In this document: positions 8,730-17,288 of the stretch, piece by piece | How positions within the stretch are numbered: position 1 is the first letter of the stretch | Layout: each line of letters begins with the position of its first letter | Source of the DNA: Gynurincola endophyticus | GTDB lineage: Bacteria; Bacteroidota; Bacteroidia; Chitinophagales; Chitinophagaceae | NCBI RefSeq assembly: GCF_003991195.1 | Contig: NZ_RCWL01000001.1 | Coordinates: 682,001 to 746,000, forward strand | DNA: 64,000 nucleotides | Direction of reading: 5' to 3' | Notes under the pieces: model-generated | Seen by the model: the letters and a program-made list of their open reading frames with translations, nothing else | What the model was told of the DNA's origin: nothing | Databases searched by the model: none | Position numbers and translations under genes: made by a program

Positions 8730-10799
8730 ATGATTCAATTTGATTTACCAAAAGAGAAATCATCCATCATTAAAGTGATCGGTGTAGGAGGTGGTGGTAG
8801 CAATGCTGTTAACCACATGTTTGATCAAAATATTGAAGGAGTAAATTTTATTATCTGTAATACTGATGCCCAGGCAATTACTCAAAGTCTGGTACCTAAT
8901 AAAGTGCAGTTGGGGCCACACCTGACGCAGGGACTTGGTGCCGGAGCCAATCCTGAAATCGGTCGTCAGGCTACAGAAGAATCTTTAGAAGAAATAAGAA
9001 GAATTCTGGAAGTAAATACAAAAATGGCCTTTATCACTGCCGGAATGGGTGGCGGTACAGGTACCGGAGGTGCTCCCATTATTTCTAAAATATGTAAAGA
9101 TCTGGGTATCCTTACTGTCGGAATTGTAACAACGCCTTTTTCTTACGAAGGAAAAAAACGTCAGCTACAGGCAGAAGAAGGAATCAAGATCCTCAAAAAT
9201 TATGTAGATACCCTATTGGTCATCAGTAATGATAAATTGCGTCACCAATTCGGTAATCTTAAAATGAAAGAAGCTTTTGCAAAGGCTGATAATGTATTGG
9301 CAACTGCTGCTAAATGTATTACTGATGTTATTAACAGTACCGGACAAATCAACGTCGACTTTGCCGACGTTTGTACCGTAATGCGTAACGGTGGAGTTGC
9401 TATTTTAGGTAATGCAACTGCCGGAGGCGATAATCGTGCACAACGTGCAATCGAAGAAGCGCTGAACTCTCCGTTATTAAATGATAATGATATCTCAGGT
9501 GCAAAATGGATTCTTATTAATATCAATTCTTCTGAAGGTGAACATGAGTTTACAATGGATGAGGTGGATATTATTCAAAATCATTTATTGAGCCAGGCCG
9601 GCGAAGGAACAGATGTTATTCTTGGTCTTGGATATGACAATTCTTTAAATGATAAAATCGGTATTACATTAATTGCTACCGGTTTTGAGCATAAAGATCC
9701 TTTCACAAAGCTGGCTACAAAGGCACAACCGGTAGCCGCTACTGAAGAAAGAGATCAGAAAATTATTCTTGAGTTAAACCCAAACGAAGTTGCTCAGCCG
9801 ACAACGCATTTAGATTTAAACCCGAATAAAACAGCTGCTGTTCCTGAAGAACCGGTTGTAGAAAACAAAGCCACTGGTTTTGTTGCCGAACCTGAAAAAA
9901 AATTACCCGAAGAACTGGCTCCCAAATTAGTAGAAGTACCACCGGTAACTAGTAATTCAAAAAGTCAGTTTGAATTATTTCCGGCAGCACCCGTTGAAGA
10001 GCCGGAAGTTGAAGACGAAACGCTTTCTTTCCCAAGTTTTGAAACTTCTTTAGCACCCACTGATGAACCGGGTGAATCGGTAGAAAGAATTGAATGGGTT
10101 TTGGGTGATGAAACACCGGATGCAACAACTCCTCCGCAGGATGTTCCGCAACCTAAAGCGCCGGCTAATAATTCAGCAGATGCTGCTTTCTATACGAATG
10201 ACGTTAAACCACCGGTTAGCGGAGGATATTTAGCGCGCCCAAAAAATATTTATAGCCAGGAAACACCGCCTCCACCTGCATCACCAGCTCCGAAAGCTTA
10301 CGTGCAACAGGCTCCGGCTGTTCCTCCTGTACAAAATATAGCACCTCAAAAACCGGTAAACGCTGCCCCGCAGCCAGCACCAAAACAACCTGAACCTCCT
10401 GCTCAGATCAACTCTACTGTTAATCCGGTAGAAAATAATCAGAACGAGATGGATGAAATGCAACTGGTGATCAAAGAAAATAAGCAGGAACAAGCGATTT
10501 TTCATGAAAATGCCATTGGCGCAGATGATGTTAGTAATCTGAATAAAGAAGAGTTGGATAAAAGAAAGGCAATGGAAAGAATTCAGAAACTAAGAAATCT
10601 CAGCTTTAATATCAATGCTGCTGATCCGAACAATGAGTTTGAAACCGTTCCAGCCTATATTCGTAGAAACCTGGATCTCTACAACACTTATTCAAGTGTA
10701 GAAAATTTCTACAGTAATTATGAAATTAAGGCTGACGATGAAAATAAAAGTCAGATTTCCACCATTAATACGTTTTTGGACGGAAAAAAGCCTGACTGA
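8730..10799 (+). CDS. ftsZ: cell division GTPase FtsZ with long C-terminal linker
   Basis: Tubulin-like GTPase forming the Z ring. The N-terminal 320 residues hold the GTPase core: GVGGGGSNAVNHM (18-30), the tubulin signature GGGTGTGGAP (107-116) and NVDFADV in the T7 synergy loop. The protein is 689 aa because of a Pro/Glu/Ala-rich linker of about 310 residues, ending in an FtsA-binding-type peptide VPAYIRR (about 640-646), followed by a further tail STINTFLDGKKPD. E. coli FtsZ is 383 aa; long linkers are common in Bacteroidota but this is at the long end. It is the last gene of the cluster and is followed by a clear terminator. Confidence 0.97.
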   Translation: MIQFDLPKEKSSIIKVIGVGGGGSNAVNHMFDQNIEGVNFIICNTDAQAITQSLVPNKVQLGPHLTQGLGAGANPEIGRQATEESLEEIRRILEVNTKMAFITAGMGGGTGTGGAPIISKICKDLGILTVGIVTTPFSYEGKKRQLQAEEGIKILKNYVDTLLVISNDKLRHQFGNLKMKEAFAKADNVLATAAKCITDVINSTGQINVDFADVCTVMRNGGVAILGNATAGGDNRAQRAIEEALNSPLLNDNDISGAKWILININSSEGEHEFTMDEVDIIQNHLLSQAGEGTDVILGLGYDNSLNDKIGITLIATGFEHKDPFTKLATKAQPVAATEERDQKIILELNPNEVAQPTTHLDLNPNKTAAVPEEPVVENKATGFVAEPEKKLPEELAPKLVEVPPVTSNSKSQFELFPAAPVEEPEVEDETLSFPSFETSLAPTDEPGESVERIEWVLGDETPDATTPPQDVPQPKAPANNSADAAFYTNDVKPPVSGGYLARPKNIYSQETPPPPASPAPKAYVQQAPAVPPVQNIAPQKPVNAAPQPAPKQPEPPAQINSTVNPVENNQNEMDEMQLVIKENKQEQAIFHENAIGADDVSNLNKEELDKRKAMERIQKLRNLSFNINAADPNNEFETVPAYIRRNLDLYNTYSSVENFYSNYEIKADDENKSQISTINTFLDGKKPD

Positions 10800-10883
10800 T
10801 AGTTGTTATCAAGGTCGAAGCAAATAGAAATTCATTTCTTAATTGCTTATTAAAATTATGACAATTGTTGTTTTTAGTTGTAG

Positions 10884-10910
10884 TCCCTGTCGAAAGACAG
10901 GGATTTTTTT
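10884..10910 (+). terminator. intrinsic terminator after ftsZ
   Basis: Perfect 8-bp stem TCCCTGTC / GACAGGGA with a GAAA tetraloop (10892-10895), directly followed by a run of seven T. It closes the dcw transcription unit. Confidence 0.85.
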
Positions 10911-10913
10911 GTT

Positions 10914-10921
10914 TATATTTG
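10914..10921 (+). promoter_or_regulatory. Bacteroidota -7 box (TATATTTG)
   Basis: Exact match to TAnnTTTG, the -7 element of the Bacteroidota primary sigma factor. It starts right after the ftsZ terminator and ends 7 bp before the next ATG, so the transcript would have almost no leader. No good -33 TTG was found at the usual spacing. Confidence 0.4.
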
Positions 10922-10928
10922 AAGAGCT

Positions 10929-11855
10929 ATGGCAAGTATATTAGTTACAGGAGGTACAGGATTGGTCGGTTCTTTATTAGTAAAAGAACTCGCTAACGCA
11001 GGTCACGAAGTAATCATTGCTTCCCGCTCGTCAGCACCTGCTAATCATTTGAATGTAAAAACGATTCAATGGGACCCTTCCCAGCTTTATATCGATATTG
11101 CTACCCTGCAAAAAGTGGAATATATCGTCAATCTGGCTGGTGCCGGTATTGCCGATAAGAGATGGACGCCACAACGTAAACAGGAAATCGTTCAGTCACG
11201 AGTACAGGCAGCACAAACAATTGTTGAAAACCTGAAAAAAATTCCCCACCGGGTTAAAGCTGTAATCAATGCTTCAGCTATCGGTTGGTATGGCCCTGAT
11301 GCCGATTACGGCATGCGCGCCTACTTTACAGAAGAAGCTTCTCCGGTAAACGATTTTTTGGGAACTACCTGCCAGGAGTGGGAAGCAGCTATCCAGCCCA
11401 TTGCACAAATGAATATCAGATTAGTAAAACTTCGGTTTGGTATGGTATTGTCAAACCGCGGAGGTGCATTGGTTGAGTTTATGAAACCAATGGAAAAGGG
11501 GGTAGCGCCAATTATGGGCAGTGGAAAACAAACGGTTAGCTGGATCCATGAACTGGATCTGGTAAGATTGATTCAGTTTGCTATTAATCACGATAAAATA
11601 GAAGGAGTATACAATGCTGTGGCACCGAGGCCGGTTACTAACAAAGAGCTGGTGCAGACATTAAAGGTACTCTATCCTAAAAATTCTATCGGCATCCATG
11701 TTCCGGGATTTGTTCTTTCTATCATCATGGGAGAATTAAAAGAAGAGGTACTTAAAAGTGTAACGGTGTCGAGTAAAAAAATAAGCGATGCCGGTTTTCA
11801 ATTTATGTATCCAATGATTGAACCCGCCATCGCTCATCTTATCCGAAAACGATAA
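10929..11855 (+). CDS. TIGR01777-family SDR epimerase/dehydratase
   Basis: Member of the extended short-chain dehydrogenase family TIGR01777 (YfcH/SulA-like), of uncertain substrate. At 308 aa it has the NAD(P)-binding loop VTGGTGLVGS near the N-terminus, the NLAGAGIADKRW motif typical of this group, NASAIGWYG where the catalytic Ser/Tyr region lies, and TCQEWEAA, followed by the C-terminal DUF1731-like region (VPGFVLSIIMGELKEEVL). It probably forms its own unit behind the ftsZ terminator. It meets the minus-strand permease gene with only 2 bp between stop codons. Confidence 0.9.
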   Translation: MASILVTGGTGLVGSLLVKELANAGHEVIIASRSSAPANHLNVKTIQWDPSQLYIDIATLQKVEYIVNLAGAGIADKRWTPQRKQEIVQSRVQAAQTIVENLKKIPHRVKAVINASAIGWYGPDADYGMRAYFTEEASPVNDFLGTTCQEWEAAIQPIAQMNIRLVKLRFGMVLSNRGGALVEFMKPMEKGVAPIMGSGKQTVSWIHELDLVRLIQFAINHDKIEGVYNAVAPRPVTNKELVQTLKVLYPKNSIGIHVPGFVLSIIMGELKEEVLKSVTVSSKKISDAGFQFMYPMIEPAIAHLIRKR

Positions 11856-11857
11856 TA

Positions 11858-12655
11858 TTATAAGTCAGATTTTACGAATCTTTTATAAGTAAAATAAACC
11901 ATCAAACCTACATAAATCAAAGGAACGAAAAATACACTGGGTACCTGTCCTAAACTTGGTCCGAACTTCTTGATATTATCAAAGCTCGGAAAACTGATTA
12001 AATCATCCGCAGACTGAATCGGTAAGTAAGCCGCGTACGGAAACTCGATTCTCCATAAGCCTACCATGATCAATGGCTCTATCATCCAGATATACAATAA
12101 GTAAATACCAATTGCAATTGCACCTCTTCTGAAAAATGTAGCAATCAGTAATGCTAACATTGTATAGGAAAGTGTTTGTATGAAAAAGTACAGAATTGAT
12201 ATGCTTCCCGATAAAGTAAAGCTGCTGTTTACTTCCGCCAATCCGGCTACTATTGCTGTTACTGTTACGATCAAAGTGCTTACAATACTCAGAATAACAG
12301 CCGAAATAATTTTCGAAGTAATGAACTGTTCCCGGCTGAAACCGTCAATAATATTCTGACGGTGTGTTTTAAAAGTATATTCATTGGTGGTTACAAGAAT
12401 TACTAATAACCCCAATATGCTCAAAATGAAACTGCTGGCATACGAAACAGATTCCCATACATAAGGAAATGCCATTGCCGATTTACCGATTAACATTTCT
12501 AACTGAGGAGATGATTCTTCGGTATGAATGAAAGCGTTGATTTTAAAAACAATATAATTGATCACTACAATGGATAAGGCATATAAACCGGTCAATAACC
12601 AAAAAGGTTTGTAGTGTTTATATTTTAACCATTCTATATTTAATAAGTATTTCAT
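11858..12655 (-). CDS. ABC-2 type transporter permease
   Basis: Membrane subunit of an ABC exporter; the substrate is unknown. The 265-aa product has about six hydrophobic segments, including one near the N-terminus (FWLLTGLYALSIVVINYIVF) and a long periplasmic stretch at about residues 210-235. The layout resembles ABC-2/BcrB-type permeases. It starts 4 bp after the stop of the ATPase gene 12660-13550, so the two form an operon. No terminator separates it from the convergent SDR gene. Confidence 0.85.
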   Translation of the reverse strand: MKYLLNIEWLKYKHYKPFWLLTGLYALSIVVINYIVFKINAFIHTEESSPQLEMLIGKSAMAFPYVWESVSYASSFILSILGLLVILVTTNEYTFKTHRQNIIDGFSREQFITSKIISAVILSIVSTLIVTVTAIVAGLAEVNSSFTLSGSISILYFFIQTLSYTMLALLIATFFRRGAIAIGIYLLYIWMIEPLIMVGLWRIEFPYAAYLPIQSADDLISFPSFDNIKKFGPSLGQVPSVFFVPLIYVGLMVYFTYKRFVKSDL

Positions 12656-12659
12656 AAAA

Positions 12660-13550
12660 TTAGTTTTGTGTAAGTGCTAAGAATTTTGCTTCAAGACTTT
12701 GTTTGGTTGTTCTTAAATGATTTAATACAATGCCATGGTTAAAGCAATACTGATTTATTTTTTCAGCACTTAACACACTTTGGTCGATATGTACTTTTAC
12801 AAACTGAGGGAAGTTTTCAATGCTTCTCACTCCTTCCAGTTGTGAAAGTATTTCAGATAACCTGTTAATGTCGGTAGCATTGATCTCCAGAATCTGATCT
12901 TCCGAAACAATTGAACCCACAGTTCCTTCTGTAATCAGTTTACCTTGTTGTAACACGGCTACATGTGTACAGGTTTTTTCTACCTCATCTAAAAGGTGCG
13001 AAGCCATGATAATGGTTTTACCGCTTCTGTGAATACTTTTAATCAGCTCTCTGATTTCATGAATACCCTGAGGGTCTAAACCGTTCGTCGGCTCATCCAG
13101 AATCAGTAATTTAGGATCAGATAGCAATGCAGATGCAATTGCCAGACGTTGGCGCATACCTAATGAAAAGCCTTTGAATTTAAGATGTCTCTTCTTCCAG
13201 AGATCTACTGTTTTTAAAACCTCTTCAATACGATCTTCGCCTTTACCTCTGATAGCGGCAACAATGCGGAGGTTTTGCTCAGCTGTGAGATAGTGATAGA
13301 AATTGGGCGTTTCTAATAAAGTACCTACATTCTTGCGATAATCTTTCATTTCCTCATTTGTGTCGAATTGAAAAGAACCGCTGTTGGGTAATACTATATT
13401 TAATAAAATAGAAAGTAACGTTGTTTTACCGCTTCCGTTTGGACCTAATATTCCGTAAATAGAACCCTCAGGTATGTTGAAGCTGACATTATCTAAAGCT
13501 TTCAGAAAGCCGTATTCTTTAGATAAGTTGTTAATACTTAAAATGTTCAT
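12660..13550 (-). CDS. ABC transporter ATP-binding protein (BcrA/CcmA-like)
   Basis: Cytoplasmic nucleotide-binding subunit of an ABC-2 exporter, 296 aa. Seen in order: Walker A GPNGSGKTT (about 37-45), a Q-loop region near LETPNFYHYLT, signature FSLGMRQRLAIA, Walker B LLILDEP with GLDPQG D-loop, and the switch region MASHLLDEVE. The last 80 residues form the accessory domain common in bacitracin-type transporters. It pairs with the permease 11858-12655. The 640-bp upstream gap lies divergent to susC. Confidence 0.92.
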   Translation of the reverse strand: MNILSINNLSKEYGFLKALDNVSFNIPEGSIYGILGPNGSGKTTLLSILLNIVLPNSGSFQFDTNEEMKDYRKNVGTLLETPNFYHYLTAEQNLRIVAAIRGKGEDRIEEVLKTVDLWKKRHLKFKGFSLGMRQRLAIASALLSDPKLLILDEPTNGLDPQGIHEIRELIKSIHRSGKTIIMASHLLDEVEKTCTHVAVLQQGKLITEGTVGSIVSEDQILEINATDINRLSEILSQLEGVRSIENFPQFVKVHIDQSVLSAEKINQYCFNHGIVLNHLRTTKQSLEAKFLALTQN

Positions 13551-14192
13551 GCTTTTTGATTATATAATAATAAGTAGTTGAAAAGAAATGATTGTTACAA
13601 TTTATTAAAAGAAATTTTAAACTTCTACTTCTGTCGGGTATTTATTCTGTACACTTTACAGAAGTAAATACTATTCAGAAAAGCCTATCCTGTATAAACG
13701 CAAAAAGGCGTTTTTTATGTAAATGATTTCAGTTCGAAAAAGAGTAATAAAGTACAACTCCGGATATCACAGACATTACCCTAACCAATAATAAATAATT
13801 TTACTGTGTTGAAATGAATTCAAAAAAAATGGGAAATACATAAAAGGAGAATTTTTCAGCACTTTTTCAGCATTTTATTGCATTTTTTGAGCAAAAAATA
13901 CTGGTATTTGCGTTTGTTTACATTCTTTCTCTATTTATTTTTCATAATTTTTTTTAAAATATATGTGTCAATTTATATACATAAGATAGGTGATATTGTG
14001 TCATTAAAAAGAATAACAGCTGTATAAAGTGGACTAATTGGCATAAAAAATATTTTCATGTGTTCTTTATGTTAAATTTTTTAACTAAATTGTTTATAAC
14101 CTGCACAGGTATTAGGGATCCCGATTCTACACGATTATTCTTGCCATAGGGATTTTTCACATTTATCTACACGTAACCAAAATTAAACTCAC
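13551..14192. other. AT-rich divergent intergenic region
   Basis: 642 bp between the ABC ATPase (minus) and susC (plus). No convincing ORF. It holds a small hairpin with a T run at about 13696-13718 (AAACGC...GCGTTT), three near-repeats of CAGCA/GCATTTT with T runs at 13856-13893, and very AT-rich DNA. Promoters for both flanking genes should lie here, but I saw no full -33/-7 match. Confidence 0.6.
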
Positions 14193-17100
14193 ATGAGAAA
14201 ACTCCTTATGTTGTTTTCTTTCTTGTGCTGCACTCTTATTGTCTGGTCGCAGCAGAGAAGGATAACGGGAACTGTTATTGATGAACAAGCCCAGCCTGTG
14301 CCAAGCGCTTCTGTTATAATCAAAGGAACGAATACCGGAACTACCACCAAACTGGACGGTTCTTTCTCCATCGAAGTGAATCCGGGAACTGTACTTGTTA
14401 TTTCAGGCATCGGGTTCCAGCCACAGGAAATTACTGTCGGAAATCAAAGTTCAATTACTGTAAAACTGCTTACTGAAGGTGCCCTGATGGCCGATGTTGT
14501 AGTGACGGGTGTATCTCAGGCAACCAGCCAGCGTAAAATTCCCTTCAGTGTTTCAAAAGTTACCACCGAATTAATTAATACTGTACCGGCTCTGGATCTT
14601 TCACAGTCTTTGCGTGCGAAAGTTGCAGGTATTCAGATCAGCCAAACTCAGGGTGATGATGCTGCTTCTGTTTTCCTTAGAGGCGCTAAATCAATGTTTG
14701 GTAACATTGCCCCATTGATTGTATTAGACGGAATGGTTACTAACCTGTCGTTAGGTGATCTCAACCCACAGGATGTTGAAACTATCGAAGTTGTAAAAGG
14801 TGCGGCAGCATCAGCGCTTTATGGTACGCGCGCGGAAGGCGGAGTAATTCAGGTAATCTCAAAAAAAGGCAGAAATACCAAAGGGGTAAATATTACTATC
14901 GATAATGAAGTCGGCGTAAACAATATTCAACGTTTACCGGATCTGGCTACATTACACCATTATATTCCTGATCAGAATAATGAATTTGGCTTCAGCCTTG
15001 TCGGAAATTCACGCCAGATCAATTATAAAGACAATGGATACTCTGTAGAGCTAAGTCCTTATAAAAACAATTACGATAATACTGCTGCACTATTAAATAA
15101 CAATACCTACTTTAATAATTACGTATCGCTGGCTACTTCGGGAGACAAGTTCAATGCTTTTTTGTCTTTCAGAAACCAGGAAACCGGTGGAGTGGTAGCA
15201 CCAATGGATCCGAACAAAAAACGTAGTTTAACAATGCGTGCGCAATTCCGCCCTACTAAAAAAGTAGAAGCAGAATTTTCTTTAAACTATTTTAATGAAA
15301 TAAAGCCTTCTTCTGCTGTTACCAGTAATGACCAGGGTACCTTCTTCGCTGCTTCTTTGCAGTGGGAACCGTTTATTAATTTAACAGCGCAAAATCCTGA
15401 CGGATCTTATCCATTATTACCGGCAGGAGCAGCTATTCAGGCGGCTAATCTGGGTAATCCGTTATACGAATGGAGTAAACGTAAATACACGAATAATACG
15501 GATGATTATTTGGGTGGATTAAAGTTCAGATATAAAATTCTGGATAACCTTACGATGGAATTACAAGGTTCTATGCGTAAGCAAAACTATACCAGCTCCA
15601 GCCTTTATCCTAAAGGATATGAAACACAGAATACCAGTGAAACCCTGAATAACGGTAACCTGGCATTGAACTATAGTGCCTATCAAATGACGAACGGACA
15701 GGCTTTGTTGAATTACAATACCAAATTCGGTAATGATTTTACTTTCGGTGCTACTGCTAAAATGGTATATGAAAACTGGTATAGTAAAGGTTTTGGCGTG
15801 AGTGGTTATGACTTCTCCGGATCTCCGGGTGATATCTATGTAATAGGTAATACACGGCAGGACTTTAGGTCTGGTAGCGGTTCAGATATGTTTACCAATA
15901 AAACCGTTAACTATGGTTATTATCTGAATGTGCAATCAGGATGGAGAGAAAAAGTATTTTTTGATGTATTGGCACGTATCGACCAGAGCTCAAGATATGG
16001 TTCAGAAGCACAGGATGCTTTCTTCCCGCGTTTTGCATTGGCATATCGTATTTCGGAAGATTATGATTTAGGTAATGCAATTACAGATCTTAAATTGAGA
16101 GTTAACTGGGGAGCTGCCGGTAGTGTTCCGGGATATAATTATAAAAACAGTTTGGCAACTATCACCAGTACAGGTTTAAGAATAGACCGCCTCGAGAATA
16201 CTAAATTGTCACGTTCAATTACACACGAGTGGGAGTTGGGTTTTGATGCGATTTTGTACAACAAAATAAATGTAAACTTTAACTATGCGTTCGCAAAAAG
16301 CCAGGGTGATGTTGTGAACCCCGGAGCGTTTATTCCATGGGAAGGCGCAGGTGTTTACAAAAACTTCGGCGTTACTAAATCACGCTCACTTGAACTGGAA
16401 GTAAACGGGAATGCAGTTTCTACTAAGAACTTCGCCTGGGATTTCACACTTACTTTCGGACGTGTTAGAAGTAAAATTATAGAATTAGGAGAGGGGCTTA
16501 CACCGTTCCCAAGCGGATTGTATTTTAAAGATGCAGGATTAAGTCCTTTTGCTATGTGGGGACAGGTTGCCTTAACCAGTCTGGATCAACTGGAAGTGGA
16601 TAAAAATACAGGCTTAGTTGTGAATGCAGCAGGAGGAACACGTACACTGGATGAGTTTGTGGTGAATGACAGAGGTTTTGTTGTACTGGCAAGCACTGTA
16701 GGTACTTCTACCGAAGCGCCGTTATTCCTTCAGAAGGAAGGTTCTAATATCTCTACGCAAATTGGTGATGTACAACCGGATTTTCAACTAGGATTCTCTA
16801 ATACATTCACTTTCTTTAAACGTTTCTCTATCTACTCTGTATTTGATTGGAAACAAGGTGGACAGAAATACGATCAAACTACCCAATACTTAACTTCAGG
16901 AGGCCGATCAGCTATCTGGCAAGACTATGCTTCGAGTGGTTTGCCATTAGCATTTATTCAAGGATTATACAATGGTAACTCTTACACGAATTACTGGGTA
17001 ATGAACAGTACTTATTTTTCACTGAGAGAATTATCTGTTAGCTATGATATTCCCGCTCCTAAAAAATGGAATTTATACAAAAGCGCAAAAATAGCTTTGG

Positions 17101-17219
17101 TAGGAAGGAATTTGTTTACCTGGACAAAATTCCCGGGGTCAAATCCTGAGGGAGCCAGTGAATATTTCCCTTACCCCGTTTTCAGAACTTATACGGCAAG
17201 GCTTATTCTTAACTTATAA
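14193..17219 (+). CDS. SusC/RagA family TonB-linked outer-membrane transporter
   Basis: Outer-membrane beta-barrel that imports a ligand captured by its SusD partner, energised by TonB. The 1008-aa product has a signal peptide (about 1-19, cut near WSQ), a carboxypeptidase-regulatory-like domain (about 22-100, ITGTVIDEQAQPVPSASV), the plug domain (about 110-225, with LRAKVAGIQI, LRGAKSMFGN, PLIVLDGM and NPQDVETIEVVKGAAASALYG), then a 22-strand-type barrel ending in an aromatic strand, RTYTARLILNL. Start choice is fixed by the signal peptide. It is followed by susD after 69 bp. No glycoside hydrolase, sulfatase, peptidase or anti-sigma gene is adjacent, so the substrate cannot be inferred. Confidence 0.95.
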   Translation: MRKLLMLFSFLCCTLIVWSQQRRITGTVIDEQAQPVPSASVIIKGTNTGTTTKLDGSFSIEVNPGTVLVISGIGFQPQEITVGNQSSITVKLLTEGALMADVVVTGVSQATSQRKIPFSVSKVTTELINTVPALDLSQSLRAKVAGIQISQTQGDDAASVFLRGAKSMFGNIAPLIVLDGMVTNLSLGDLNPQDVETIEVVKGAAASALYGTRAEGGVIQVISKKGRNTKGVNITIDNEVGVNNIQRLPDLATLHHYIPDQNNEFGFSLVGNSRQINYKDNGYSVELSPYKNNYDNTAALLNNNTYFNNYVSLATSGDKFNAFLSFRNQETGGVVAPMDPNKKRSLTMRAQFRPTKKVEAEFSLNYFNEIKPSSAVTSNDQGTFFAASLQWEPFINLTAQNPDGSYPLLPAGAAIQAANLGNPLYEWSKRKYTNNTDDYLGGLKFRYKILDNLTMELQGSMRKQNYTSSSLYPKGYETQNTSETLNNGNLALNYSAYQMTNGQALLNYNTKFGNDFTFGATAKMVYENWYSKGFGVSGYDFSGSPGDIYVIGNTRQDFRSGSGSDMFTNKTVNYGYYLNVQSGWREKVFFDVLARIDQSSRYGSEAQDAFFPRFALAYRISEDYDLGNAITDLKLRVNWGAAGSVPGYNYKNSLATITSTGLRIDRLENTKLSRSITHEWELGFDAILYNKINVNFNYAFAKSQGDVVNPGAFIPWEGAGVYKNFGVTKSRSLELEVNGNAVSTKNFAWDFTLTFGRVRSKIIELGEGLTPFPSGLYFKDAGLSPFAMWGQVALTSLDQLEVDKNTGLVVNAAGGTRTLDEFVVNDRGFVVLASTVGTSTEAPLFLQKEGSNISTQIGDVQPDFQLGFSNTFTFFKRFSIYSVFDWKQGGQKYDQTTQYLTSGGRSAIWQDYASSGLPLAFIQGLYNGNSYTNYWVMNSTYFSLRELSVSYDIPAPKKWNLYKSAKIALVGRNLFTWTKFPGSNPEGASEYFPYPVFRTYTARLILNL

Positions 17220-17288
17220 GATGTGATGATAAAATTCGAATAAGTATAAGGGTTATATTATAGATTATACAACATCAAATTTATTTCA

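Noticed and set aside
11856-11857. missing terminator between the convergent SDR and permease genes
   Set aside because: Only 2 bp separate the stops; overlapping 3' ends are common and need no special explanation.
13696-13718. terminator-like hairpin upstream of susC
   Set aside because: Short 6-bp stem, no transcript on the plus strand would reach it; likely chance in AT-rich DNA.
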